Positions 12,634 through 26,854 of a DNA stretch of 64,000 nt are shown piece after piece. Every line of letters starts with the position of its first letter. Within the stretch, counting starts at the first letter, position 1. The stretch is from Hydractinia symbiolongicarpus. Taxonomy: Eukaryota; Cnidaria; Hydrozoa; Anthoathecata; Hydractiniidae. The stretch spans positions 4,900,001 through 4,964,000 of the forward strand of contig NC_079885.1 in NCBI RefSeq assembly GCF_029227915.1. The letters are read 5' to 3'. The position numbers were made by a program, and so were the translations under genes. The notes below the pieces were generated by a model. It was given only the letters and a program-made list of their open reading frames with translations. It made no database searches and was not told the DNA's origin.

Positions 12634-15150
12634 CTCATTTATCACATTTATAAGGTCACAGTCCAATGTCAGTTCAATGAAGTCCCACAGTCAAACGTTT
12701 CACTGTTTAAAGCGATGCAACCTAGTAATATCAGAAAAATATCGCTATATACATGTTTGTACGAATATGCGACGCAACCGTTGTAACTCAAACGGATTTA
12801 TATCGCTAAAAAGTCAATGAAATGTATTTTTTGAAACTGTTTCTATTTATTCAGTGCGTGCTAACGGCCAGGATTTGTCCCACATTAAAAAAAGAATTAT
12901 TTATCTAAATTTTTTATTGAAGCGCTACCACAGAGACTAGTGTAATCGCTGAGTTCCAGGAATCAAGTCTATTTAAGAAGAATGTTATTCCTTGCAGTCG
13001 AATTGGCTCATTTATCACATTCATAAGGTCACAGTCCAAAGTCAGTACAATTAATCCCACAGTCAAACGTTTCACTGTTTAAAGCGATTCAACCTAGTAA
13101 TATCGGAAAAATATCGCTAAATACATGTTGGTACGAATATGTGACGCAACCGTTGCAACTCAAACAGATTGACACCGTTAGAAAGTCAATGAAATGTAGT
13201 TTTTGAAACTGTCTCTATTTCTTCAGCGCGAACTAACGGCTAAGATTGGTCCCACAGATAAAAATGACTTATTTATCTTAATTTGTACATCAAGCGCTGC
13301 CACAGCGCCCAGTGTAATCGCTGAGTTCCAACAATCATGTCAAGTTAAGAAGAATGTTATTTCTTGTAGTTAAACTGGCTCATTTATCACATTTATAAGG
13401 TCACAGTGCAATGTCAGTTCAATGAAGTCCCACAGTCAAACGTTTCACTGTTTAAAGCGATGCAACCTAGTAATATCAGAAAAATATCGCTAAATACATG
13501 TTGGTACGAATATGCGACGCAACCGTTGTAACTCAAACGGATTGATATCGCTAAAAATTCAATGCAATGTAGTTTTTGAGAATGTCTCTATTCCTTCAGC
13601 GTGTGCTAACGGCCTGGATTGGTCCCACAGTAAAAAAAGACTTATTTATCTAAATTTTTAATTAAAGCGCTACAACAGAGACTAGTGTAATCGCTGAATT
13701 CCAGCAATCATGTCAAATTAAGAAGAATGTGATTTCTTGGAGTCCAATTGGTTCATTTATCACATTCATAAGGTCACAGTCCAAAGTCAGTTCAATTAAG
13801 TCCCACAGTCAAACGTTTCACTGTTTTAGGCGATGCAACCTAGTAATATCCGAATAATGTTGCTAAATACATGTTGGTACGAATATGCGACGCAACCGTT
13901 GTAACTCAAACAGATTGACATCGTTAGAAAATCAATGAAATGTAGTTTTTGAAACTGTCTCTATTTCTTCAGCGCGTGCTAACGGCTAGGATTGGTCCCA
14001 CAGTAAAAATTGACTTATTTATCTTAATTTTTAATTAAAGCGGCACAACAGCGCCCAGTGTAATCTCTGAGTTTCAGCAATCATGTCAAATTAAGAAGAA
14101 TGTTATTTCTTGTAGTCAAACTAGCTCATTTATCACATTCATAAGGTCACAGTCCAAAGTTACTTCAATTAAGTCCCCTAGTCAGTCGTTTCACTCTTAA
14201 AAGCGATGCAACCAAGTATTATCCGAAAAATATCGCTAAATACATGTTGGTACTAATATGCGACACAATCGTTGTAACTCAAACGCATTGATATCGCTAA
14301 AAATTCAATGAAATGTAGTTTTTGAAACTGTTCCTCTTTATTCAGCGCGAACTAACGGCTAAGATTGGTCCCACAGATAAAAATGACTTATTTATCTTAA
14401 TTTGTACATCAAGCGCTGCCACAGCGCCCAGTGTAATCGCTGAGTTCCAACAATCATGTCAAGTTAAGAAGAATGTTATTTCTTGTAGTTAAACTGGCTC
14501 ATTTATTACATTTATAAGGTCACAGTGCAATGTCAGTTCAATGAAGTCCCACAGTCAAACGTTTCACTGTTTAAAGCGATGCAACCTAGTAATATCAGAA
14601 AAATATCGCTAAATACATGTTGGTACGAATATGCGACGCAACCGTTGTAACTCAAACGGATTGATTTCGCTAAAAATTCAATGCAATGTAGTTTTTGAGA
14701 ATGTCTCTATTCCTTCAGCGTGTGCTAACGGCCTGGATTGGTCCCACAGTAAAAAAAGACTTATTTATCTAAATTTTTAATTAAAGCGCTACAACAGAGA
14801 CTAGTGTAATCGCTGAATTCCAGCAATCATGTCAAATTAAGAAGAATGTGATTTCTTGGAGTCCAATTGGTTCATTTATCACATTCATAAGGTCACAGTC
14901 CAAAGTCAGTTCAATTAAGTCCCACAGTCAAACGTTTCACTGTTTTAGGCGATGCAACCTAGTAATATCCGAATAATGTCGCTAAATACATGTTGGTACG
15001 AATATGCGACGCAACCGTTGTAACTCAAACAGATTGACATCGTTAGAAGGTCAATGAAATGTAGTGTTTGAAACTGTCTCTATTTCTTCAGCGCAAACTA
15101 ACGCCTAGGATTGGTCCCACAGATAAAAATGACTTATTTATCTTAATTTG
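12634..15150 (+). repeat. Seven-monomer higher-order repeat, copy 2
   Basis: Second copy of the 2,609 bp unit. It runs until position 15,150, where this copy switches to 'gtaaataaatcgataccaggg' while copy 1 reads 'gtacatcaagcgctgcc'. One visible difference is 'aagtcccctagtcag' here against 'aagtcccagagtcag'. Confidence 0.85.
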
Positions 15151-16010
15151 TAAATAAATCGATACCAGGGAGACTAGTGTAATCGCTGACTTCCAACAAT
15201 CATGTCAATTTAAGAAGAATGTTATTTCTTGTAGTCAAACTGGCTCATTTATCACATTTATAAGGTCAAGGTCTAAAATCAGTTAAATTAAGTCCCACAG
15301 TCAAACGTTTCACTGTTAAAGGCGGTGCAACCTAGTATTATCCGAATAATATCGCTAAATACATGTTGGTATGAATATGCGACGCAACCGTTGTAACTCA
15401 AACGCATTGATATCGCTAAAAATTCAATGAAATGTAGTTTTTGAAACTGTTCCTCTTTATTCAGCGCGTGCTAACGGCCAGGATTGGACCCACAGTAAAA
15501 AAAGACTTATTTATCTAAATTATTAACTAAACCGCTTCCACAGAGCTGAGTATATTCGCTGAATTACAACAATTATGTCAAATTAAGAAGAATGTTATTC
15601 CTTGGAGTCCGGTTGGCTCATTTATCACATTTTTAAAGGTCACAGTTCAGAATCAGTTCAATTGAGTTCCACAGTCAATCGTTTCACTGTTAAAAGCGAT
15701 GCAGCCTAGTAATATCCGAAAAATATCGCTAAATACATGTTGGTACGAATATGCGACGCAACCGTTGTAACTCAAAAGGATTTATATCGCTAGAAAGTCA
15801 ATGAAATGTAGTTTTTGAAACTGTCCTATTTATTCAGCGCGTGCTAACGGCCAGGATTGGTCCCACATTAAAAAAGACTTATTTATCTTAATTTGTAAAT
15901 AAAGCGCTACCACAGCGCCCAGTGTAATCGCTGAATTCCAACAATCATGTCAAATTAAGAAGAATGTTAATTCTTGTAGTGAAACTGGCTCATTTATCAC
16001 ATTTATAAGG

Positions 16011-17876
16011 TCAAAGTCCAAAATCAGTTCAATTAAGTCCCACAGTCAAACGTTTCACTGTTAAAGGCGATGCAACCAAGTAATATCCGAATAATATCGC
16101 TAAATACATGTTGGTACGAATATGTGACGCAACCGTTGTAACTCAAACGGATTTATACCGCTAGAAAGTCAATAAAATGTAGTTTTGAAACTGTTCCAAT
16201 TTATTCAGCGTGTGCTAACGGCCAGGATTGGTCCCACAGTAGAAAAAGAGTTATTTATCTAAATTTTTAATTGAAGCGCTACCACAGAGCCTAGTGTAAT
16301 CGCTGAATTCCAGCAATCAAGTCAAATTAAGAAGAATGTTATTCCTTGGAGTCCAATTAGCTCATTTATCACATTTATAAGGTCACAGTCGAGAATCAGT
16401 TCAATTAAGTCCCACAGTCAATCTTTTTACTGTTAAAAGTGATACAACTTAGTAATATCGGAAAAAATCACTAAATACATATGGGTACGAATATGTGACG
16501 CAACCGTTGTAACTCAAACGGTTTGACACCGTTAGAAAGTCAATGAAATGTAGTTTTTGAAACTGTCTCTATTTCTTCAGCGCGAACTAACGCCTAGGAT
16601 TGGTCCCACAGATAAAACTGACTTATTTATCTTAATTTGTAAATAACTCGATACCAGGGAGACTAGTGTAATCGCTGAATTCCAGCAATCATGTGAAATT
16701 AAGAAGAATGTTATTCCTTGGAGTCCTATTGGCTCATTTATCACATTTATAAGGTCACAGTCCAAAGTCAGTTCAATAAAGTCCCACAGTCAAATGTTTC
16801 ACTGTTTAAAGCGATGCAACCTAGTAATATCCGAATAATATCGCTAAAAACATGTTGGTATGAATATGCGACGCAACCGTTGTAACTCAAACGGATCTAT
16901 ACCGCTATAAAGTCAATGAAATGTAGTTTCTGAATCTGTTCCTATTTATTCAGCGCGTGCTAACGGCCAGGGTTGGTGCCACAGTAAAAAAAGTCTTATT
17001 TATAAAAAATTATTAACTAAAGCGCTTCCACAGAGCTGAGTATATTCGCTGAATTACAACAATCATGTCAAATTAAGAAGAATGTTATTCCTTGGAGTCC
17101 GGTTGGCTCTTTTATCACATTTTTAAAGGTCACAGTTCAGGAACAGTTTAATTAAGTCCCGCAGTCAATCGTTTCACTGTTAAAAGCGATGCAGCCTAGT
17201 AATATCCGAAAAATATCGCTAAATACATGTTGGTACGAATATGCGACGCAACCGTTGTAAGTCAAACGGATTTATATCGCTAGAAAGTCAATGAAATGTA
17301 GTTTTTGAAACTGTTTCTATTTATTCAGCGCGTGCTAACGGCCAGGATTGGTCCCACATTAAAAAAAGACTTATTTATCAAAATTTTTAATAAAAGCGCT
17401 ACCACAGACCTGAGTATATTCGCTGAATTACAACAATTATGTCAAATTAAGAAGAATGTTATTCCTTGGAGTCCGGTTGGCTCATTTATCACATTTTTAA
17501 AGGTCACAGTTCAGAATCAGTTCAATTAAGTCCCACAGTCAATCGTTTTACTGTTATAAGCCATGCAGCCTAGTAATATCCGAAAAATATCGCTAAATAC
17601 ATGTTGGTACGAATATGCGACGCAACCGTTGTAACTCAAAAGGATTTATATCGCTAGAAAGTCAATGAAATGTAGTTTTTGAAACTGTTCCTATTTATTC
17701 AGCGCGTGCTAACGGCCAGTATTGGTCCCACATTATAAAAAGACTTATTTATCTAAATTTTTAATAAATGCGCTACCAGAGAACCTAGTGTAATCGCTGA
17801 ATTCCAGCAATCATGTCAAATTAAAAAGAATGTTATTCCTTGGAGTCCAATTGGCTAATTTATCACATTTATAAGG
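16011..17876 (+). repeat. Five-monomer higher-order repeat, copy 1 (~1,867 bp)
   Basis: Begins at 'tcaaagtccaaaatcag' and recurs at 17,877. The diagnostic variants are 'ataactcgataccaggg', 'ctgagtatattcgc', 'gtcttatttataaaa' and 'tcaggaacagtt'. A short open frame repeats at the same spacing only because the DNA repeats. Confidence 0.8.
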
Positions 17877-19665
17877 TCAAAGTCCAAAATCAGTTCAATT
17901 AAGTCCCACAGTCAAACGTTTCACTGTTAAAGGCGATGCAACCAAGTAATATCCGAATAATATCGCTAAATACATGTTGGTACGAATATGTGACGCAACC
18001 GTTGTAACTCAAACGGATTTATACCGCGATAAAGTCAATAAAATGTAGTTTTGAAACTGTTCCAATGTATTCAGCGTGTGCTAACGGCCAGGATTGGTCC
18101 CACAGTAGAAAAAAAGGTTATTTATCTAAATTTTTAATTGAAGCGCTACCACAGAGCCTAGTGTAATCGCTGAATTCCAGCAATCAAGTCAAATTAAGAA
18201 GAATGGTATTCCTTGGAGTCCAATTAGCTCATTTATCACATTTATAAGGTCACAGTCGAGAATCAGTTCAATTAAGTCCCACAGTCAATCTTTTCACTGT
18301 TAAAAGCGATACAATTTAGTAATATCGGAATAATATCGCTAAATACATATGGGTACGAATATGTGACGCAACTGTTGTAACTCAAACGGTTTGACACCGT
18401 TAGAAAGTCAATGAAATGTAGTTTTTGAAACTGTCTCTATTTCTTCAGCGTGAACTAACGCCTAGGATTGGTCCCACAGATAAAAATGACTTATTTATCT
18501 TAATTTGTAAATAACTCGATACCAGGGAGACTAGTGTAATCGCTGAATTCCAGCAATCATGTGAAATTAAGAAGAATGTTAATCCTTGGAGTCCTATTGG
18601 CTCATTTATCACATTTATAAGGTCACAGTCCAAAGTCAGTTCAATAAAGTCCCACAGTCAAATGTTTCACTGTTTAAAGCGATGCAACCTAGTAATATCC
18701 GAATAATATCGCTAAAAACATGTTGGTATGATTATGCGACGCAACTGTTGTAACTCAAACGGATCTATACCGCTATAAAGTCAATGAAATGTAGTTTCTG
18801 AATCTGTTCCTATTTATTCAGCGCGTGCTAACGGCCAGGATTGGTGCCACAGTAAAAAAAGTCTTATTTATAAAAAATTATTAACTAAAGCGCTTCCACA
18901 GAGCTGAGTATATTTGCTGAATTACAACAATCATGTCAAATTAAGAAGAATGTTATTCCTTGGAGTCCGGTTGGCTCTTTTATCACATTTTTAAAGGTCA
19001 CAGTTCAGGAACAGTTCAATTAAGTCCCGCAGTCAATTGTTTCACTGTTAAAAGCGATGCAGCCTAGTAATATCCGAAAAATATCGCTAAATACATGTTG
19101 GTACGAATATGCGACGCAACCGTTGTAACTCAAACGGATTTATTTCGTTAGAAAGTCAATGAAATGTAGTTTTTGAAACTGTTTCTATTTATTCAGCGCG
19201 TGCTAACGGCCAGGATTGGTCCCACATTAAAAAAAGACTTATTTATCAAAATTTTTAATAAAAGCGCTACCACAGAACTGAGTATATTCGCTGAATTACA
19301 ACAATTATGTCAAATTAAGAAGAATGTTATTCCTTGGAGTCCGGTTGGCTCATTTATCACATTTTGAAAGGTCACAGTTCAGAATCAGTTCAATTAAGTC
19401 CCACAGTCAATCGTTTTACTGTTATAAGCGATGCAGCCTAGTAATATCCGAAAAATATCGCTAAATACATGTTGGTACGAATATGCGACGCAACCGTTGT
19501 AACTCAAAAGGATTTATATCGCTAGAAAGTCAATGAAATGTAGTTTAGGAAACTGTTCCTATTTATTCAGCGCGTGCTAACGGCCAGGATTGGTCCCACA
19601 TTATAAAAAGACTTATTTATCTAAATTTTTAATAAATGCGCTACCAGAGAACCTAGTGTAATCGG
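17877..19665 (+). repeat. Five-monomer higher-order repeat, copy 2
   Basis: Second copy of the unit at 16,011, with the same 'ataactcgataccaggg' and 'tcaggaacagtt' variants. It ends near 19,665, where the sequence jumps to a different monomer position, so a part-monomer switch or deletion has shortened the following block. Confidence 0.75.
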
Positions 19666-22600
19666 TGAATTCCAGCAATCAAGTCAAATTAAGAAGAATG
19701 GTATTCCTTGGAGTCCAATTAGCTCATTTATCACATTTATAAGGTCACAGCCGAGAATCAGTTCAATTAAGTCCCACAGTCAATCTTTTCACTGTTAAAA
19801 GCGATACAATTTAGTAATATCGGAAAAAATCACTAAATACATATGGGTACGAATATGTGACGCAACCGTTGTAACTCAAACGGTTTGACACCGTTAGAAA
19901 GTCAATGAAATGTAGTTTTTGAAACTGTCTCTATTTCTTCGGCGCGAAATAACGCCTAGGATTGGTCCCACAGATAAAAATGACTTATTTATCTTAATTT
20001 GTAAATAAATCGATACCAGGGAGACTAGTGTAATCGCTGAATTCCAGCAATCATGTGAAATTAAGAAGAATGTTATTCCTTGGAGTCCAATTGGCTCATT
20101 TATCACATTTATAAGGTCACAGTCCAAAGTCAGTTTAATTGAGTCCCACAGTCAAACGTTTCACTGTTTAAAGCGATGCAACCTAGTAATATCCGAATAA
20201 TATCGCTAAATACATGTTGGTATGAATATGCAACACAACCGTTGTAACTCAAATGGATCTATACCGCTATAACGTCAATGAAATGTAGTTTCTGAATCTG
20301 TTCCTATTTATTCAGCGCGTGCTAACGGTCAGGATTGGTGCCACAGTAAAGAAAGACTTATTTATCTAAATTATTAACTAAAACGCTTCCACAGAGCTGA
20401 GTATATTCGCTGAATTACAACAATCATGTCAAATTAAGAAGAATGTTATTCCTTGGAGTCCGGTTGGCTCATTTATCACATTTTTAAAGGTCACAGTTCA
20501 GAATCAGTTCAATTAAGTCCCACAGTCAATCGTTTCACTGTTAAAAGCGATACAACTTAGTAATATCGGAAAAAGGTCACTAAATACATGTTGGTGCGAA
20601 TATGTGACGCAACCGTTGTAACTCAAACGGATTTATATCGCTAAAATGTCAATGAAATGTAGTTTTTGAAACTGTATCTGTTTCTTCAGCGCGAATTAAC
20701 TGCTAGGATTGGTTGCACAGATAAAAATGACTTATTTAACTTAATTGGTAAATAAAGCGCTGCCACAGCGCCCAGTGTAATCGCTGAGTTCCAACAATCA
20801 TGTCAAAATAAGAAGAATGTTATTTCTTGTAGTCAAACTGGCTCATTTATCACATTCAAAAGGTCACACACTTCAATTAAGTCCCACGGTCAAACGTTTT
20901 ACTTTTTGAAGCGATGCAACCTAGTAATATCCGAATAATTTCGCTAAATACATGTTGGTACGAATGTGCGACGCAACCGTTGTAACTGAAACAGATTTAT
21001 ATCGCTAAAAAGTCAATGAAATGTAGTTTTTGAACTGTCTCTATTTCTTCAGCGCGTGCTAACGGCCAGGTTTGGTCCCACATTAAAAGAAGACTTATTT
21101 ATCTAAATTTTTAATTAAAGTGCTACCACAGAACCTAGTGTAACCGCTGAGTTCCAGCAATCATGTCAAATTAAGAAGAATGTTACTCCTTTGGGTCCAA
21201 TTGGTTCATTTATCACATTTATAAGGTCACAGTCCAAAGTCAGTTCAATTAAGTCCCACAGTCAATCGTTTCACTGTTAAAAGCGATGCAACTAAGTGAT
21301 ATCGGAAAAAATCACTAAATACATATGGGTACGAAAATGTGACGGAACCGTTGTAACTCAAACGGATTGACACTGTTAGAAAGTCAATGAAATGCAGTTT
21401 TAGAAACTGTCACTATTTCTTCAGCGCGAATTGACTGCTAGGATTGGTTCCACAGATAAAAATGACTTATTTAACTTAGTTTGTAAATAAAGCGCTGCCA
21501 CAGCGCCCAGTGTAATCGCTGAGTTCCAACAATCGTGTCAAATTAAAAAGAATGTTATTTCTTGTAGTCAAACTGGCTCATTTATCACATTCAAAAGGTC
21601 ACACACTTCAATTAAGTCCCACGGTCAAACGTTTAACTGTTCAAAGCGATGCAACCTAGTAATATCCGAATAATTTCGCTAAATACGTGTTGGTACAAAT
21701 GTGCGACGCAACCGTTGTAACTGAAACAGATTTATATCGCTAAAAAGTCAATGAAATGTAGTTTTTGAAACTGTTCTTATTCATTTAGAGCGTGCTAACG
21801 GCGAGGATTGGTCCCACATTAAAAGAAGACTTATTTATCTAAATTTTTAATTAAAGTCCTACCACAGAACCTAGTGTAATCTCTGAATTCCAGCAATCAT
21901 GTCAAGTTAAAAAGGATGTTATTCCCTGGAGTCCAAATGGCTCATTTATCACATTTATAAGGTCACAGTCCAGAATCAGTTCAATTAAGTCCCACAGTCA
22001 ATCGTTTCACTGTTAAATGTGATACAACTTAGTAATATCGGAAAAAGGTCACTAAATACATTATGGTGCGAATATGTGACACAACCGTTGTAACTCAAAC
22101 GGTTTTAGATCGCTAAAAAGTCATTGAAATGTAGTTTTTGAAACTGTTGCTACTTATTCAGCGCGTGCTAACGGCCAGGATTGGTCCCACATTAAAAGAA
22201 GACTTATTTATCTAAATTTTTAATTAGAACGCTACCACAGCGCCCAGTGTAATCGCTGACTTCCAGCAATCATGTCTAATTAAAAAGAATGTTACTCCTT
22301 GGAGTCCAATTGGTTCATTTATCACATTTAAAAGGTCACAGTCCAAAGTCAGTTCAATTAAGTCCCACAGTCAATCGTTTCACTGTTAAAAGCGATGCAA
22401 CCTAGTAATATCGGAAAAAATCACTAAATACATATGGGTACGAATATGTGACGCAACCGTTGTAACTCAAACGGATTGACACTGTTAGAAAGTCAATAAA
22501 ATGTAGTTTTTGAAACTGTTTCTATTTCTTCAGCGCGAACTAACTGCTAGGATTGGTTCCACAGATAAAAATGACTTATTTAACTTAATTGTTAATTAAG

Positions 22601-25600
22601 GTGCTACCACAGCGCCCAGTGCAATCGCTGAGTTCCAACAATCATGTTAAATTAAGAAGAATGTTATTTCTTGTTATCAAACTGGCTCGTTTATCACATT
22701 CAAAAGGTCACACACTTCAATTAAGTCCCACGGTCAAACGTTTTACTGTTTAAAGCGATGCAACCTAGTAATATCCGACTAATTTCGCTAAATACATGTT
22801 GGTACGAATATGCGACGCAACTGTTGTAACTCAAACAGATTTATATCGCTAAATAGTCAATGAAATTTAGTTTTTGAACTGTCTCTATTTCTTCAGCGTG
22901 TGCTAACTGCCAGGATTGGTCCCACAGTAAAAAAAGACTTATTTACCTAAATTTTTAATTAAAGCGCTACCACAGCGCCCTGTGTCATCGCTGAGTTCCA
23001 GCAATCATGTCAAATTCAGAGGAATGTTACTCCTTGGTGTCCAATTGGCTCATTTATCATGTTTATCAGGTAACAGTCCAAAGTCAGTTCAATTAAGTCC
23101 CACAGTCAAACGTTTCACTATTTAAAGCGATGCAACCTAGTAATATCCGAATAATATCGTTAAATACATGTTGGTACGAATATGCGACGCAACCGCTGTA
23201 ACTCAAACAGAATTATATCGCTAAAAATTCAATGAATTGTAGTTCTTGAAACTGTTCCTATTTATTCAGCGCGTGCTAACGGCCAGGTTTGGTCCCACAT
23301 TAAAAAAAGACTTATTTATCTAAATTTTTAATTAAAGCGCTACCACAGAACTTAGTGCAATCTCTGAATTCCAGCAATCATGTCAAGTTAAAAGGGACGT
23401 TATTCCTTGGAGTCCAATTAGCTGATTTATCACATTCATAAGGTCACAGTCCAGAATCAGTTTAATTAAGTCCCACAGTCAATCGTTTCACTGTTAAAAG
23501 CGATACAACTTAGTAATATCGGAAAAAGGTCACTAAATAGATGTTGGTACGAATATGTGACACAACCGTTGTAACTCAAACGGTTTGACACCGTTAGAAA
23601 GTCAATGAAATGTAGTTTTTGAAACTGTCTCTATTTCTTCAGCGCGAATTAACTGCTAGGATTGGTTCCACATGACTTATTTAACTTAATTTGTAAATAA
23701 AGCACTGCCACAGCGCCCAGTGTAATCGCTGAGTTCCAACAATCAAGTCAAATTAAGAAGAATGTTATTTCTTGTAGTCAAACTGGCTCATTTATCACAT
23801 TCAAAAGGTCACACAATTCAATTAAGTCCCACGGTCAAACGTTTTACTGTTAAAAGCGATGCAACCTAGTAATATCCGAATAATATCGTTAAATACATGT
23901 TGGTACGAATATGCGACGCAACCGTTGTAACTCAAACAGATTTATATCGCTAAAAAGTCAATGAAATGTAGTTCTTAAAACTATTCCTATTTATTCAGCG
24001 CGTGCTAACGGCCAGGTTTGGTCCCACATTAAAAAAAGACTTATTTATCTAAATTTTTAATTAAAGCGCTACAACAGAACTTAGTGTAATCTGAATTCCA
24101 GCAATCATGTCAAGTTAAAAGGGATGTTATTCTTTAGAGTCCAATTAGCTGATTTATCACATTCATAAGGTCACAGTCCAGAATCAGTTCAATTAAGTCC
24201 AACAGTCAAACGTTTCACTATTTAAAGCGATGCAACCTAGTAATATCCGAATATTATCGTTAAATACATGTTGGTACGAATATGCGACGCAACCGTTGTA
24301 ACTCAAACAGATTTATATCGCTAAAAAGTCAATGAAATGTTGTTTTTGAAACTGTTCCTATTTATTCAGCGCGTGCTAACGTCCAGGTTTGGTCCCACAT
24401 TAAAAAAAGGCTTATTTATCTAAATTTTTAATTAAAGCGCTACCACAGAACTTAGTGTAATCTCTAAATTCCAGCAATCATGTCAAGTTAAAAAGGATGT
24501 TATTCCTTGGAGTCCAATTAGCTGATTTATCACATATATAAGGTCACAGTCCAGAATCAGTTCAATTAAATCCCACAGTCAATCGTTTCACTGTTAAAAG
24601 CGATACAACTTAGTAATATCGTAAAAAGGTCACTAAACACATGTTGGTACGAATATGTGACGCAACCGTTGTAACTCAAACAGATTTATATCGCTAAAAA
24701 GTCAATGAAATGTAGTTTTTGAACTGTCTCTATTTCTTCAGCGCGAATTAACTGCTAGAATTGGTTCCACAGATAAAAATGACTTATTTAACTTAATTTA
24801 CAAATAAAGCGCTGCCAGAGCGCCCAGTGTAATCGCTGAGTTCCAACAATCATGTCAAATTAAGAAGAATGTTATTTCTTGTAGTCAAACTGGCTCATTT
24901 ATCACATTCAAAAGGTCACACACTTCAATTAATTCCCACGGTCAAACGTTTCACTTTTTAAAGCGATGCAACCTAGTAATATCAGAATAATTTCGCTAAA
25001 TACATATTGCTACGAATATGCGACGCAACCGTTGTAACTGAAACAGATTTATATCGCTAAAAAGTCAATGAAATGTAATTTTTTAACTGTCTCTATTTCT
25101 TTAGCGTGTGCTAACGGCCAGGATTGGTCCCACAGTAAAAAAAGACTTATTTACCTAAATTTTTAATTAAAGCGCTACGACAGCGCCCTGTGTAATCGCT
25201 GAGTTCCAGCAATCATGTCAAATTCAGAAGAATGTTATTTCTTGTAGTCAAACTGCCTCATTTATCACATTCAAAAGGTCACACACTTCAATTAAGTCCC
25301 ACGGTCAAACGTTTCACTTTTTAAAGCGATGCAACCTAGTAATATCCGAATAATTTCGCTAAATACATATTGGTACGAATATGCGACGCAACCGTTGTAA
25401 CTCAAGCAGATTTATATCGCTAAAATGTCAATGAAATGTAGTTTTTGAAACTGCTCCTATTTATTCAGTGCGTGCTAACGGCCAGGTTTGGTGCCACATT
25501 AAAAAAAGACTTGTTTATCTAAATTTTTAATTAAAGCGCTACCACAGAACTTAGTGTAACCTCTGAATTCCAGCAATCATGTCAAGTTAAAAAGGATGTT

Positions 25601-26437
25601 ATTATTTGGAGTCCAATTAGCTAATTTATCACATATATAAGGTCACAGTCCAGAATCAGTTCAGTTAAGTCCCACAGTCAATCGTTTCACTGTTAAAAGC
25701 GATACAACTTAGTAATATCGGAAAAAGGTCACTAAACACATGTTGGGACGAATATGTGACGCAACCGTTGTAACTCAAACGGATTGACACTGTTAGAAAG
25801 TCAATGAAATATAGTTTTTGAACTGTCTCTATTTCTTCAGCGCGTCGTAACGGCCAGGATTGGTCCCACAGTAAATGAAGACTTTCTTATCTAAATCTTA
25901 TATATTAATTCCCTTGCGTGAGTAAAACTTTGAGTCCACGACACGGAAATCACGGGTCACTTTCTTATGACGTGGCTGTACGCTAAAATTTAACTAAAGA
26001 GATTAAGGATGTACTTCATAGAAATCAAACATAAGGTGTAAATATATAACCGGCTGCTAATAACGATATAAATATATATACCCTTATGCCAAAAAACTCT
26101 ATGTTAGCATATATATATAGGTATCGCTACATATGAAACGGTGTTAGATATTCACAAAGCATACGGACTGTTAAATGAAGTTCCTAGCATAAAACGGAAA
26201 TTTTTGTTTACGAAAAAGATGGCTGTTCTTTTTGAGTATTCTCTACTCTTTCATTCAAAATAAATCTTTAAAAAAACATTTGAAGAAGAGCATGGTTTTA
26301 TAAATTCATCATAGCAAGGTTCTGTAAGGTTTTTTCATGTTTTATTTTCAGTTTTGATTATGTTATTGTTGCCAGACATGTTTTATAGCTAGCATCATAA
26401 AAAGCCAACCACCACCAACAACTAGCTAGCTAGCTAG

Positions 26438-26667
<230 letters not shown>

Positions 26668-26700
26668 TTTATGTTTTGTTTTCAAGAAAAAACTACATTA

Positions 26701-26748
26701 ATTTTGCTACTTAAAGTTTCATGCTTCTTAGCAATCTTCAGGCAAATG
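26701..26748 (-). ncRNA. Hammerhead ribozyme motif, PLE copy 1
   Basis: On the minus strand the order is helix I 5' strand TTTGC, core CTGAAGA (position 7 is free in the consensus CUGANGA), helix II TGCT-AAGA-AGCA flanked by a U.U pair, core GAAA, a two-pair helix III (AC-TTTAA-GT), cleavage triplet GTA, then helix I 3' strand GCAAA. Helix I is five perfect base pairs. Predicted cleavage lies between 26,708 and 26,707. A very short helix III is what has been described for hammerheads in the pLTRs of Penelope-like elements. The weak point is the U.U at 10.1/11.1, where G-C is usual, so activity is uncertain. Confidence 0.8.
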
Positions 26749-26854
26749 ATACAAATTATACAAGTTGGTACTAACTAAAGTATAAACCTTTTTAATTACG
26801 TGATAAAACGTAATAAAACAAATAAATACAAATAAATACATTGTTCGTTACAGT

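Larger units (their letters stand above)
1..25895 (+). repeat. Satellite array, left segment (~373 bp monomer)
   Basis: Head-to-tail tandem repeat. The box CATGTTGGTACGAATATG or a close variant recurs at 119, 491, 864, 1237, 1610, 1983 and 2355, which gives a period of 372-373 bp, and it continues to the insert at 25,896. About 69 monomers are present, all in one orientation. Monomers fall into recognisable subtypes: those with 'gtccaaagtcag', those with 'gtccagaatcag' plus 'cggaaaaaggtcac', and shorter ones (about 357 bp) with 'ggtcacacacttc'. Several groups of monomers are repeated as blocks (higher-order repeats, listed separately). No coding sequence is supported: the scattered short ORFs are repeats of the same satellite frame. 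A centromeric or pericentromeric role is an inference from array length and HOR structure only. Confidence 0.97.

Noticed and set aside
4141-25400. Short open frames scattered through the satellite (for example 7,239-7,529, 16,577-16,765, 17,305-17,529, 19,894-20,127).
   Set aside because: They recur only because the DNA repeats, lie in different frames of the same monomer, and show no protein-like conservation or domain.
1-25895. CRISPR array or bacterial repeat system.
   Set aside because: Units are contiguous ~373 bp monomers without short repeats separated by unique spacers; the embedded element is an animal-type retroelement.
1-25895. Hammerhead ribozyme encoded by the satellite itself, as in some other animal satellites.
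   Set aside because: No CTGANGA...GAAA combination was found by eye in the monomer on either strand.
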